Both the position numbers and the translations under genes were made by a program. From assembly GCF_025398155.2 (NCBI RefSeq), contig NZ_CP104562.2:6225367-6289366 (forward strand): a stretch of 64,000 bases of DNA, given 5' to 3'. A model generated the notes under the pieces. The model was not told the DNA's origin. It made no database searches and saw only the letters and a program-made list of their open reading frames with translations. The stretch is from Roseateles amylovorans (GTDB taxonomy: Bacteria; Pseudomonadota; Gammaproteobacteria; Burkholderiales; Burkholderiaceae_C). Shown in pieces: positions 34,276 to 42,978 of the stretch (positions within the stretch are counted from its first letter, which is position 1; each line of letters starts with the position of its first letter).

Positions 34276-36003
34276 TCAATCGCCCGCGCACAGCCACTCG
34301 GCAGCGCGCTCGGCCAGCATCAGGGTGGGCGAGTTGGTGTTGCCGCTGGTGATGGTGGGCATCACGCTCGCATCGATCACCCGCAAACCCGCCACGCCGC
34401 GCACCCGCAGCCGGCTGTCCACCACGGCCGCCTCGTCGTCGGCCCGACCCATCCGGCAGGTGCCGACCGGATGGAAGATGGTGGTGGCGATGTCGCCCGC
34501 CAGCCGGGCCAGTTCCTCATCGGTCTCGAACTGCGGGCCGGGTCGGAATTCCTCCGGCCGGTAGCGCGCCAAGGCGGGCTGGCCGACGATGCGCCGCGTC
34601 AGCCGCAGGCTGCGGGCGGCCACCTGGCGATCTTCCTCGGTGCTCAGATAGTTGGGCGCAATCAACGGTGCGTCGGCCGCATCGGCACTGCGGATGCGCA
34701 CCGAGCCGCGGCTGGTCGGGTTCAGATTGCACACACTGGCGGTGAAGGCATTGAAGCGATGCAGCGGCTCGCCAAAGGCATCCAGCGAGAGCGGCTGCAC
34801 GTGGTACTCCAGATCGGGCCAGTCCTTGTCCGGCCCGCTGCGTGCAAACGCCCCCAGCTGCGACGGCGCCATGCTCATCGGTCCGCTGCGCCGCAAGGCA
34901 TATTCCAGGCCGATCCGGGCCTTGCCGAACCAGCTGTCGGCCAGGGTGTTGAGGGTGCTCACCCCGTGCACCTTGAACACCGCCCGGATCTGCAGATGAT
35001 CCTGAAGGTTGGCGCCCACACCGGGCAGGTGGTGCCGCACCGGAATGTCCAAGGATTGCAGCAGATCGCCGGGCCCGATGCCCGACAGCTGTAGCAATTG
35101 TGGCGAGCCGATGGCGCCTGCCGCCAGCAAGACCTGGCCCCCCGGTTCCAGACGGGCCTCTTCCAGCCCATGCGGCGTGCTTACCTGCACCCCGGTGCAG
35201 CGCGGCTGGCCGTCGACCGTGTCCAGCAGCAGGCGCTGCGCCATCGAGCCGGTCCACATTTCGAAGTTGGGTCGCTGATAGCAGGTCGGTCGAAGGAAGG
35301 CCTTGGCGGTGTTCCAGCGCCAGCCCGCCTTCTGGTTGACCTCGAAATAACCCACGCCCTCGTTGTTGCCGCGATTGAAATCGGGCGTGGCCGGAATGCC
35401 AGCCTCCTGCGCGGCGGCGGCGAATGCATCCAGCACCGCCCAACGCAGTCGCTGCTTCTCCACCCGCCACTCGCCGCCGTGACCGTGCAGGGCGGGATCG
35501 AACCCCGGTGCCCGCTCCGCGCCTGCGTCCAGACGCCAATGATGCTCATGGCGCTTGAAGAACGGCAGCACCGCGTCCCAGCGCCAGGCCTCGTCGCCGA
35601 CGGCGCGCGCCCAGTCGTCGTAGTCCCGCGATTGGCCTCGCATGTAGATCATGCCGTTGATGCTGGAGCTGCCCCCCAGCACCTTGCCGCGCGGATAACG
35701 CAGGCTGCGGCCGTTCAGGCCCGCATCCGGCTCGGTCTTGTAGAGCCAGTCGGTGCGCGGGTTGCCGATGCAATGCAGGTAGCCGACCGGGATGTGGATC
35801 CAGTGATAGTCGTCGCGTCCCCCGGCCTCCAGCAACAGCACCCGCTTGGAGGGATCGGCACTGAGCCGGTTGGCCAGCAGGCAGCCGGCCGTTCCGGCGC
35901 CGACGATGATGAAGTCGAAGCGCGGCCCGGGCGCTGCCGCCGGGCGGGGCGAAGGCGCGGCGCCGTCGCTTCGAGTGTCTCCGTTGTTGTCGTGTGTCGT
36001 CAT
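34276..36003 (-). CDS. GMC-family FAD oxidoreductase
   Basis: A 575-residue glucose-methanol-choline oxidoreductase. The FAD dinucleotide motif is FIIVGAGTAGCLLANRLS (residues ~31-48), followed by VLLLEAGG and the GMC signature PRGKVLGGSSSINGMIYMRG, shortened. The C-terminal catalytic region reads FHPVGTCRMG and later VIDASVMPTITSGNTNSPT, shortened. It oxidises an alcohol; choline dehydrogenase-like enzymes are close relatives, but no betaine genes are nearby. A ~27-residue flexible N-terminus precedes the fold. It is 43 bp downstream of creD. Confidence 0.93.
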   Translation of the reverse strand: MTTHDNNGDTRSDGAAPSPRPAAAPGPRFDFIIVGAGTAGCLLANRLSADPSKRVLLLEAGGRDDYHWIHIPVGYLHCIGNPRTDWLYKTEPDAGLNGRSLRYPRGKVLGGSSSINGMIYMRGQSRDYDDWARAVGDEAWRWDAVLPFFKRHEHHWRLDAGAERAPGFDPALHGHGGEWRVEKQRLRWAVLDAFAAAAQEAGIPATPDFNRGNNEGVGYFEVNQKAGWRWNTAKAFLRPTCYQRPNFEMWTGSMAQRLLLDTVDGQPRCTGVQVSTPHGLEEARLEPGGQVLLAAGAIGSPQLLQLSGIGPGDLLQSLDIPVRHHLPGVGANLQDHLQIRAVFKVHGVSTLNTLADSWFGKARIGLEYALRRSGPMSMAPSQLGAFARSGPDKDWPDLEYHVQPLSLDAFGEPLHRFNAFTASVCNLNPTSRGSVRIRSADAADAPLIAPNYLSTEEDRQVAARSLRLTRRIVGQPALARYRPEEFRPGPQFETDEELARLAGDIATTIFHPVGTCRMGRADDEAAVVDSRLRVRGVAGLRVIDASVMPTITSGNTNSPTLMLAERAAEWLCAGD

Positions 36004-36046
36004 GGCCCCATGCTGACCGAGCCGGGGCCTGCGGGCAACCGCGTTG

Positions 36047-37471
36047 TTACCGAGTCTCGACGGCGGCGTTCAGCGCTCGCCCTCCCAGACCGTACCAGTC
36101 GATGCGGCGGGTCAGCATCATCACCACGGCCAGCACTGCAAAGAGCAACAGGGCGCCGACCAGCAACGCCGCCTGCTCCAGACTCAGCAACACGAACAGC
36201 ACCCCGTACAACGCTGCAATCAGCCCGCCAAAGGCCAGTCCGCGCATCCAGGCGCCGAGCATCGCGGCGCCATAGGCGCTCAGCAAGCCGATCGCCGCGC
36301 CGGCGGCCAACGCATAGGACAGTCCGAAGTCCAGATGCTCCGACAGACTGAGCAGCAGCAGGAAGAACAGGCTCATCGCCAGGCCCACCAGCAGATACTG
36401 CACCGGATGCACCTGTCGGGCAGACAGCACTTCCAGCAAGGCCACGCAGACGAAGGTCAGCACGATGAACATGAGGCCGTACTTGATGGCCCGGTCGCTC
36501 ATCACATAGGGATTCACCGGATCCACCATCGAGAAGGCCAGCGCATCGGCGATCCGGGCATCCCCTGCGGCGGCGCCACCGGGGGCCATCTCCGCCAAAT
36601 AGGTGCGCACATCCACCTCCGGATCGCGGACCACCTGGGGCAAGGCCTTGCCCGCCAGCGCATCGGCCAGCGCCGTGGTCGCCAGCTCGGAGACCTGCCA
36701 ATGCGCCTCGAAGCCGTCCGGGCCCAGGCGGGAGCTCACCGGCAGGAAGCGACCGCCAAAGCTGGGGTGCTGCCAGCTGGAGCGGAGGTGGACATCGGTG
36801 GCACCCGCCGCCGGCACCAGACCGAAATCGGTCATGCCGATCAGATCGAGCGCCACCTGGAGCTGCAACGGCTGATCCAGGACCTGCTCGGGCAGCACCG
36901 CATGCAGGCCGCGCGGATAGCTGCCGTTCGCCGTGCCGGGCGCCACAGTCAGGACCTCGTCCCCGCGGCGAACCTGCACCGCGCGAAGACCGCGCGCATC
37001 GCTGAGGGCGACCATCATGCGCGGCGCCTCGCAGCTCAGCTGGCCGGCATGCTCCGCACGCGGCACCAGCGCCGCCAAGGTCGGCCAACTGGCCTGAAGC
37101 GTCACCTTGCCCTCATAGCCATTGATCTTGAACAGACCGCGATGCCGAATGACCGGTTCGAGCGCGCCGTCCACCGTCAGCAGCGCGGGCAGCGCGGAGA
37201 GGGTGAAGTCCCGACGCTCGTCGGTGGAACGCTGCTCCTTGCCGGTGCCGCTGACCGTGGTCCAGGTCTCGCTGCAGCTGCGCTGCAGCATCGGGCCCAG
37301 CAACACCTGAGCGCCCGCCATGGCCTGGGCCACGCCGACCTCGGCCGCACGCTGCCGGCCCTGGCGTTCATCGACCAGCCAGCCGATGCGGGTCAACACC
37401 ATCAACAGCACGATGGTGATCCCGACCAGGGCCACCACCTTCCACCACATCGTTCGCATCTGCAGCTGCAT
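36047..37471 (-). CDS. creD: CreD-like inner-membrane protein
   Basis: A 474-residue CreD family protein. An N-terminal membrane segment (VVALVGITIVLLMVLTRIGWL, shortened) leads into the conserved VDERQGRQRAAEVGVAQ. A large periplasmic domain follows, then about five membrane segments in the C-terminal third. ATG 37471 has GGAGTGAGG immediately upstream; a GTG at 37480 is possible. In enterobacteria creD is induced by CreBC and affects envelope stability; here it directly follows creC and creB. Confidence 0.9.
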   Translation of the reverse strand: MQLQMRTMWWKVVALVGITIVLLMVLTRIGWLVDERQGRQRAAEVGVAQAMAGAQVLLGPMLQRSCSETWTTVSGTGKEQRSTDERRDFTLSALPALLTVDGALEPVIRHRGLFKINGYEGKVTLQASWPTLAALVPRAEHAGQLSCEAPRMMVALSDARGLRAVQVRRGDEVLTVAPGTANGSYPRGLHAVLPEQVLDQPLQLQVALDLIGMTDFGLVPAAGATDVHLRSSWQHPSFGGRFLPVSSRLGPDGFEAHWQVSELATTALADALAGKALPQVVRDPEVDVRTYLAEMAPGGAAAGDARIADALAFSMVDPVNPYVMSDRAIKYGLMFIVLTFVCVALLEVLSARQVHPVQYLLVGLAMSLFFLLLLSLSEHLDFGLSYALAAGAAIGLLSAYGAAMLGAWMRGLAFGGLIAALYGVLFVLLSLEQAALLVGALLLFAVLAVVMMLTRRIDWYGLGGRALNAAVETR

Positions 37472-37527
37472 TCGCCTCACTCCATCGGTTCATTCGGGAG
37501 GCCGCAGTCTGCGAAAGGGCGGTGTGC

Positions 37528-38982
37528 TCAAGACGAAGTTTGTGAGGCCTCGGTGAAGTCCAGATGCACCCGCAGCCCCGGGTCCGCCGGCTCGAAGTGC
37601 AGGCGGGCGCCATGCAGCTCGGCGATCTGGCGCACGATCGCCAGGCCGAGCCCCGATCCCTTGCGCAAGCTGCCCGGCCGCGCCGTGGAGAAGAACCGCT
37701 GTCCCAGCTGGGCAAAGGCCGCCGCCGGCACTCCCGGGCCGTGGTCGCGCAGCGCGAAGACGGCGCGTCCGTCCTGCGGCCCCACACTCAGGTCCAAGGT
37801 CGACTGCGTCGGCGCGAAGTCCACCGCGTTGCTCAAGAGATTGCTCAATGCCAGCGCCAGCAGCTCCGGATCCGCCTGCACCCGCACCGGCTCGCGCCGC
37901 AGCCAGCGCACCGAGAGCCCTTTCTGCTGCAGCAAGTCACCCAGCGGTGCCAGCACCTCGTCCGTCGCCAGATCCAGGCGCACCTCACGCGGATGGGCCG
38001 GACCGCGCCGCAGCTCCAGCGTCGACAAGGCCAGCAGCCGCTCGACCAGCTCGGTCATGCGCTCGCTCTGCGACACGACCTGCGCGGCGAAGCGCTGGCG
38101 GTCCGCCGGCGCCAGCTCGTCCTGCAGCAGTTCACCGGCGCCCCGCAGCGCGGCCAGCGGACTCTTGAGCTCATGCGTCAGGGCGCGCGCCAGATGCTCC
38201 AGGCGTTCGCGACCGTCCAGGCGCTCGCGCATCGCATCCATCGCCTCGGCCAGTTCACCCAGTTCCCCCGGCACCTTGGGCGGCGGCTGACGCTGGCCCA
38301 GTTGGACCTCCAGCGCATAGCGTCGCAGGCGGCGCACATTCACCACCAGCCACAGCGTGACCGCCACACCCACCGTCAACGAGACCGCCAGCAGCCCCAG
38401 CCCGGCCAGCCAGATGCGGCGCTCCGCGCGGTCGATGAAGCGCTGCACCGTCGCGATCGGCTTGGCCACGGTCACCACGCCCAGGGTCCGGCCATCCACC
38501 CGCACCGGCGCGGCGACATACATGACCGGGCTGCCGCTGTCGCCGTAGGCATCGGTGGAGGACCGCGCACCGTAGCCGCCGCGCAGGGTCCGGGCGACGT
38601 CGTTCCAGCGGGAGAAGTCCTGGCCTACGGCCGTGCCGCCGGGGCTGCTGTCCAGCACCACCCGGCCGCTCGCGTCAGTGACATAGATGCGGAAGTCCAG
38701 ACTCTGCTTGCGCAGTCCCCAGATGTGCGCATCCACCGGACGGTCGGCGTAGGCGGTCACCCGCTCGGCGAATCGGCTGCCGGTGAGGTTGCCGCCAGGC
38801 GGCATCGCAGCCAGGTCATCCTGCGCGAGCTCCGCCATCAGGTTGGCGGTGTCGACCATGATGTCTTCCATCACCTCGCGCACGCTGGGCTTGACCTCGC
38901 CCAGCACCACCCGCAGCAGGATGACCGAGGTCAGGCCTGCAATCAGGAAGAAGCCGAAGAACAGTCGCAGGCCCAGGCGCAT
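37528..38982 (-). CDS. creC: Sensor histidine kinase CreC
   Basis: A 484-residue membrane kinase. Two membrane segments (residues ~6-27 and ~190-210) flank a periplasmic sensor. A HAMP region follows, then the H-box ALTHELKSPLAAL, the N-box LALSNLLSNAVDFA, and G-boxes DHGPGVP and GSGLGLAIV. It presumably phosphorylates CreB and controls creD. It lies 7 bp downstream of creB and 56 bp upstream of creD. A CRE tag (TTCAC-N6-TTCAC) was looked for before creD and not found. Confidence 0.92.
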   Translation of the reverse strand: MRLGLRLFFGFFLIAGLTSVILLRVVLGEVKPSVREVMEDIMVDTANLMAELAQDDLAAMPPGGNLTGSRFAERVTAYADRPVDAHIWGLRKQSLDFRIYVTDASGRVVLDSSPGGTAVGQDFSRWNDVARTLRGGYGARSSTDAYGDSGSPVMYVAAPVRVDGRTLGVVTVAKPIATVQRFIDRAERRIWLAGLGLLAVSLTVGVAVTLWLVVNVRRLRRYALEVQLGQRQPPPKVPGELGELAEAMDAMRERLDGRERLEHLARALTHELKSPLAALRGAGELLQDELAPADRQRFAAQVVSQSERMTELVERLLALSTLELRRGPAHPREVRLDLATDEVLAPLGDLLQQKGLSVRWLRREPVRVQADPELLALALSNLLSNAVDFAPTQSTLDLSVGPQDGRAVFALRDHGPGVPAAAFAQLGQRFFSTARPGSLRKGSGLGLAIVRQIAELHGARLHFEPADPGLRVHLDFTEASQTSS

Positions 38983-38989
38983 CGCTCAC

Positions 38990-39679
38990 CTATTCCAGCG
39001 AGTAGCCCAGGCCGCGATGGGTGCGGATCGGGTCCAGCTCCGGTCGCACCTGGCGCAGTTTGGCGCGCAGCGTCTTGATGTGGGTGTCGACGGTGCGGTC
39101 GCCGCTGTCGGCCTCGGTGCCCCAGACCGCGTCCAGCAGGCTGTCGCGGGTGTGGATGCGCTGCGGCGCGGCCAGCAACCGCAACAGCAGCCCCAGTTCG
39201 CGACGGGTCAAGGGCAGCAACTCGCCATGAAAGCTCACCCGCGAGCCCTCGGCCTCCACCAGGAAGCCATAGCGGTCCGGCGCCGGCGCCGCAGCAGCCG
39301 GTGCCTGCGCGCGCCGCAGGAGCGCGCGCACCCGCGCCACCAACTCCCGGGTGCTGAAGGGCTTGGCCAGGTAATCGTCCGCGCCGAGCTCCAGACCGAG
39401 CACCTTGTCGGCTTCCTCGCTGCGTGCGCTCAGCATCAGCAAGGGCAGGTGCGCCTGCGGCCCCTGTCGGATCTCGCGGCACAGGTCCAGGCCGTTGCCA
39501 TCGGGCAGGCCGACATCGAGGATCGCCAAGTCCAGGCCGCCGCGACCCACGACGGCGCGCGCCTCGTGCAACCAGCCGCAGACCTGCAGTTGATAGCCCT
39601 CGCGTCCGAGCACGAAGTCGACGGTCTGGGCGATCGCCGGGTCGTCTTCCAGCAGCAGGATGCGGGTTCCGGCGCTCAT
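38990..39679 (-). CDS. creB: Response regulator CreB (OmpR/PhoB family)
   Basis: A 229-residue regulator. The receiver domain has ILLLEDDPAIAQ, phospho-acceptor Asp in LAILDVGLPDGNG, and DDYLAKPF. The C-terminal winged helix has LTRRELGLLLRLL and ends RTHRGLGYSLE. ATG 39679 follows the first of the receiver strand directly. It opens the creB-creC-creD run. Three 12-bp repeats lie upstream at 39743-39778. Confidence 0.92.
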   Translation of the reverse strand: MSAGTRILLLEDDPAIAQTVDFVLGREGYQLQVCGWLHEARAVVGRGGLDLAILDVGLPDGNGLDLCREIRQGPQAHLPLLMLSARSEEADKVLGLELGADDYLAKPFSTRELVARVRALLRRAQAPAAAAPAPDRYGFLVEAEGSRVSFHGELLPLTRRELGLLLRLLAAPQRIHTRDSLLDAVWGTEADSGDRTVDTHIKTLRAKLRQVRPELDPIRTHRGLGYSLE

Positions 39680-39742
39680 GGCGCCCCCCTTCGACGCATC
39701 CATCGCAGCACCCTCGCAGCATTCATCACGGCCCTCATTGCG

Positions 39743-39778
39743 GTCCTTGTTGCAGTCCCAGTTACAGTCCGAGTTGCG
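39743..39778 (+). repeat. 12-bp tandem repeat upstream of creB
   Basis: GTCCTTGTTGCA, GTCCCAGTTACA and GTCCGAGTTGCG in tandem, spanning the last codons of the metal-receptor gene and the intergenic space before creB. Each unit keeps GTCC and GTT at fixed places. It could be a repeat or a phased regulator site. Confidence 0.65.
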
Positions 39779-40544
39779 GCGCCTGCGCCAGCGTGCGCAG
39801 ATAATCCAGCCCCTCCGCAGCGCGCGGGCCATACCAGCTGATCAGCTCGCCGTCGATCAGGCGAACACGGGCTGTCTGACACAGCGACTGCGCTTCCTCC
39901 AGATGAGCCGGCCCGAACGGGAACGGCTCGGAGCTGAGCAGCACCTCGTCGATGTCCGCCAGCCAGGGCTCGTCGCCGGTCAGGACCGGATAGCGGGACG
40001 CGCCGGTGGAGCCGCCGTCGACGGGCGGCCAGGTCTGCCAGCCGACTTCGGCCAGCATTCGGGCGATGTAAGTGTCTCGGGCCACAGTCATCCAGGGCGC
40101 TCGCCAGATCAGGTAAAGCACACGACGCGCAGGCCAGTCGACTTGTCGGCAGGCCGCCAGCGCCGCCCCCAGTCGTCGGGCCAGCCCCTCGGCGGCCTGA
40201 CGCAGCGGTGGTACGTCGTCGGCAAAATCCGCCGTCAATTGCGACAGCAAGGTCAGATTGTCTTCCGGCCCGCACGGGTGGGTGACGATCACCGCCGGGA
40301 CGAAGGCGCGCAGCGCCTCCACCGTCTCCCGACGGTTCTCATCCATGTTGACGATGACATGGGTCGGCGCGAGTGCCCGCAGCTTGCGCAGGTTCACGTC
40401 CTTCGTGCCGCCCACCTTCGGGATGCCGGCCACCGCGCCGGCAGGGTGGATGCAGAAGCCGGTGCGACCGACGATCCAGGGCTGCAAACCGAGTGCGATC
40501 AGCAGTTCGGTGATCGACGGGACCAATGAAACGACTCGAATCAC
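39762..40544 (-). CDS. Helical-backbone metal receptor (BtuF/FepB-like) protein
   Basis: A 260-residue protein of the cobalamin/iron-siderophore binding fold: VVSLVPSITELLIALGL, then GRTGFCIHP, VGGTKDVNLRKL and LAPTHVIVN. There is no signal peptide, so unlike BtuF it appears to be cytoplasmic, a subgroup seen near corrinoid or metal-related genes. No ABC permease or ATPase is adjacent, and no cobalamin riboswitch core was seen upstream. The ligand is unknown. It is 82 bp upstream of creB on the same strand. Confidence 0.82.
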   Translation of the reverse strand: MIRVVSLVPSITELLIALGLQPWIVGRTGFCIHPAGAVAGIPKVGGTKDVNLRKLRALAPTHVIVNMDENRRETVEALRAFVPAVIVTHPCGPEDNLTLLSQLTADFADDVPPLRQAAEGLARRLGAALAACRQVDWPARRVLYLIWRAPWMTVARDTYIARMLAEVGWQTWPPVDGGSTGASRYPVLTGDEPWLADIDEVLLSSEPFPFGPAHLEEAQSLCQTARVRLIDGELISWYGPRAAEGLDYLRTLAQAPQLGL

Positions 40545-40858
40545 AGGCGGCTGCCCCCGTAAACGGTGACAAAACGTGAGGATTGCGCTCGATGGAGGTC
40601 ATTGAGCGGCTGCATCATGGGCGAGTTGGGATCGTTCTTTGCCATGAAGATGACGTGGTCGGAGGAAAATTTCGTCTTCTTGACACCTGCTCGGGGTTTG
40701 CTCGCAGAAGCCGAAAAACAACATCCCGGTTGACGCGTTGCGAATCGCCAATCCTGTCACACATAATCAGACGGCCTGAATGCAGCGCCTTCGTATGAGT
40801 GGTTCACGATGGGTTGAAGCAGCACATTGGGTTATTTGGTTATTGAAAGGGCTTCCCC
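40545..40858. other. 314-bp divergent promoter region
   Basis: This is an intergenic region between the divergent metal-receptor gene and the RRM gene. It contains the candidate promoter at 40738-40767 and an AT-rich stretch just before the RRM start (TTATTTGGTTATTGAAAGGG). No coding sequence and no strong hairpin are seen. Confidence 0.5.
40738..40767 (+). promoter_or_regulatory. Candidate sigma-70 promoter of the RRM gene
   Basis: TTGCGA (40738-40743) and CATAAT (40762-40767) with an 18-bp spacer, about 90 bp before ATG 40859. The resulting ~85-nt AT-rich leader would suit a cold-responsive RNA-binding protein. Confidence 0.45.
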
Positions 40859-41383
40859 ATGGGAAACAAGCTATACGTGGGCAACCTCGCTTACAGCGTG
40901 CGCGATGAGTCGCTCCAGGAGGCATTCTCGCAATTCGGTACCGTGACATCCGCAAAGGTCATGATGGATCGCGAGACTGGCCGTTCCAAGGGCTTCGGCT
41001 TTGTGGAAATGGCATCTGACGCCGAGGCGCAGGCTGCCATCAACGGCATGAACGGTCAGGCCCTCGAAGGCCGTGCGATCGTCGTGAACGTGGCTCGTCC
41101 GCGTGAAGAGCGTCCGGGCGGCGGTGGTGGCGGCTTCGGCGGCGGCGGCGGTAGCCGTGGCGGCTTCGGTGGCGGCGGCGGCGGTAGCCGTGGCGGCTAC
41201 GGCGGCGGCGGCGGTGGTGGCGGCGGCTACGGTGGTGGCGGCGGCGGCGGTAGCCGCGGCGGCTACGGCGGTGGTGGTGGCGGCGGCGGCGGTGGTCGCG
41301 GCAGCTACGGCGGCGGCGGCGGCTCCGGTGGTGGCTACGGCGGCAGCCGTGGCGGCTACGGTGGCGGCAGCAGCGGCTACTGA
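40859..41383 (+). CDS. Glycine-rich RNA-binding protein (single RRM)
   Basis: A 174-residue protein. Residues 3-80 form one RRM with RNP2 LYVGNL and RNP1 KGFGFVEM. The remaining ~90 residues are almost entirely Gly with interspersed Arg/Ser/Tyr/Phe (SRGGYGGGG repeats), like plant and cyanobacterial cold-induced Gly-rich RRM proteins. An AAAGGG site lies about 13 bases before ATG 40859. A strong bidirectional terminator follows. Likely an RNA chaperone; target RNAs unknown. Confidence 0.95.
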   Translation: MGNKLYVGNLAYSVRDESLQEAFSQFGTVTSAKVMMDRETGRSKGFGFVEMASDAEAQAAINGMNGQALEGRAIVVNVARPREERPGGGGGGFGGGGGSRGGFGGGGGGSRGGYGGGGGGGGGYGGGGGGGSRGGYGGGGGGGGGGRGSYGGGGGSGGGYGGSRGGYGGGSSGY

Positions 41384-41403
41384 TCGCAAGGCCTCACAGG
41401 CAG

Positions 41404-41432
41404 AAAAAGGCGCTCCTCGGAGCGCCTTTTTT
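41404..41432. terminator. Bidirectional intrinsic terminator
   Basis: GGCGCTC-CTCG-GAGCGCC (41409-41426) is flanked by AAAAA on the left and TTTTTT on the right. It can therefore terminate both the plus-strand RRM gene and the minus-strand SDR gene. Confidence 0.92.
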
Positions 41433-41490
41433 CATGGTCGGACGGATGCTGGGGCAACGCGCCCAGTGAACCTCGTCGCGGGTGACGGAC

Positions 41491-42264
41491 CTATTCGCCT
41501 TGCCGATGTTTGCGGGGACGACCCGCCAGCAGTCGGTCGAACCAGGCACCGGGCAGGACCCGCATCACGCCGGCCACGACGCCCATCTGCCACGGAATGA
41601 AGCGCAGTCGCGCACCGGCGGAGATGGCCTTGAACGCCCGGCGAGCGAAGTCGTCGGGCTTCATCAAAAAGGGCATCGAGTAGCGGTTTTCGCGGGTCAG
41701 CGGCGTGTCGATGTAGCCCGGCGCGATGGTGACCACCTGGACGCCGTCAGCCCGGCATTCCCCCCGCAGGCTTTCGCAATAACTGATGACCGCCGCCTTG
41801 CTGGAGCAATACGCGCCATGGCCGGGCAGGCCGCGGATGCCCGCGACGCTGGCAATCCCGACCAAGGTGCCCCGACGGCGTTCGCGCATCGGTTGCACGA
41901 AAGGCTGGAAGGTGGCCGCCAGGCCCACGTTGTTGGTCGCGTAGATGCGCTGCATCACGGCGAGGTCGTCATAGATCGCCGTGTCCATGCCGATGCTGAT
42001 GCCGGCATTGGCGATGACCACCTCCGGCAGGCCCTGCTCGGCGATGCAGCGCCGGCCCACCTCGGTGATGGCGTCCACCTCGCTCACATCGGCGCGGTAG
42101 ATCCGCCAACGCGCGGGATCGAGGGACTGCGCCTGCGCCCACTGGGTGAGCTCGTCGACCCGGCGCGCCACCAGCGCGAGCGACCACCCCTCGCGGTAGT
42201 ACTGCAGGGCGAGCGCCTGGCCGATGCCGCTGGACGCACCGGTGATGAAGACAAGAGGCGTCAT
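41491..42264 (-). CDS. Short-chain dehydrogenase/reductase
   Basis: A 257-residue classical SDR. TGASSGIG at residues 8-15 binds NAD(P), followed by NAG, the catalytic Ser in GIASVAG and the intact Tyr-Lys pair in GAYCSSKAAV, then PGYIDTPLTREN. The last ~40 residues contain a hydrophobic stretch. It starts 3 bp after the lptC stop and is the last gene of the kdsD-kdsC-lptC transcript, occupying the place where lptA usually lies. Substrate unknown. Confidence 0.92.
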   Translation of the reverse strand: MTPLVFITGASSGIGQALALQYYREGWSLALVARRVDELTQWAQAQSLDPARWRIYRADVSEVDAITEVGRRCIAEQGLPEVVIANAGISIGMDTAIYDDLAVMQRIYATNNVGLAATFQPFVQPMRERRRGTLVGIASVAGIRGLPGHGAYCSSKAAVISYCESLRGECRADGVQVVTIAPGYIDTPLTRENRYSMPFLMKPDDFARRAFKAISAGARLRFIPWQMGVVAGVMRVLPGAWFDRLLAGRPRKHRQGE

Positions 42265-42267
42265 GGG

Positions 42268-42978
42268 TTATCGGACCGCACTGGCCGCGCGGCCGGGCGC
42301 CGCAGCAGCCTTGGCACCACTCGGGGGGTGTGTCGGCTGGGCGCTGAATTGCGCGCGGCCACCGCCGGTGAAGCTGAGCTTGCCGGTCAGGTTGTCGTAG
42401 TCAAAGCTGCGCAGCTGCATCTCCCCGCCCAGGCCGACCACGCGGGTGGGCAGATGGGAACGCATCTTCTGCTGCGGGACGAAGGCGTGCAGGAACTCGC
42501 CGTACAACGCCAGGTCGGACGCCGCAGCGGGATCGCCATCGGGATACCGATGCAACTTGACGTCGCCCAGCAGCTGGACTTCGCTGCCATCGCCATTCGA
42601 CAGGCCGCGCTTGGCCTGCGCGATCAGCAACTCGCCCTGCAAGCCGTAGGCGCGCAGTTCCGGTGCATCAATCTCCATCGTGTCGTTGTCCGGATAGTGG
42701 CGCAGCTCACGGCCCAGGACCCGCGCCATCAGGCGGCCGTCGCTGGTGAAACGTTCCAGCTCGAAGCCCTGCATGCGGTAGTCCGGCTCATGCTTGGGCG
42801 CGGCCCGCTCGCGCGGCGCTTCAAGCTGCGGCGTGCTCTTGATCAGCCACCAGGTGAAGGCCGCGAGCACGGCCATCAGCAGCAGCGGCACATAGCTGGC
42901 CAGCAGCGACTGCGCGCGCCACAGCAACGGCTGCACGCGGCGTCGAGGGGCGGTGGGCGCAGGCGCCAACGTCGCCAT
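42268..42978 (-). CDS. lptC: LPS export protein LptC
   Basis: A 236-residue bitopic protein. One membrane helix (residues ~30-48, VPLLLMAVLAAFTWWLI) is followed by a periplasmic beta-jellyroll: DYRMQGFELERFTSDGRL, then GRELRHYPDNDTMEID and NGDGSEVQLLGDV. LptC bridges LptBFG to LptA in the lipopolysaccharide transport machine. Its start overlaps the kdsC stop (TGATG), so it is translationally coupled. lptA and lptB do not follow. Confidence 0.88.
   Translation of the reverse strand: MATLAPAPTAPRRRVQPLLWRAQSLLASYVPLLLMAVLAAFTWWLIKSTPQLEAPRERAAPKHEPDYRMQGFELERFTSDGRLMARVLGRELRHYPDNDTMEIDAPELRAYGLQGELLIAQAKRGLSNGDGSEVQLLGDVKLHRYPDGDPAAASDLALYGEFLHAFVPQQKMRSHLPTRVVGLGGEMQLRSFDYDNLTGKLSFTGGGRAQFSAQPTHPPSGAKAAAAPGRAASAVR

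Noticed and set aside
40545..40858. Cobalamin riboswitch upstream of the BtuF-like gene
   Set aside because: The conserved core (GCCACTG and the B12 box) is absent on the minus-strand leader.
41103..41600. Open frames of Ala/Val or Gly runs over the RRM gene's tail
   Set aside because: They are shifted-frame translations of the Gly-rich tail and have no homologous features.
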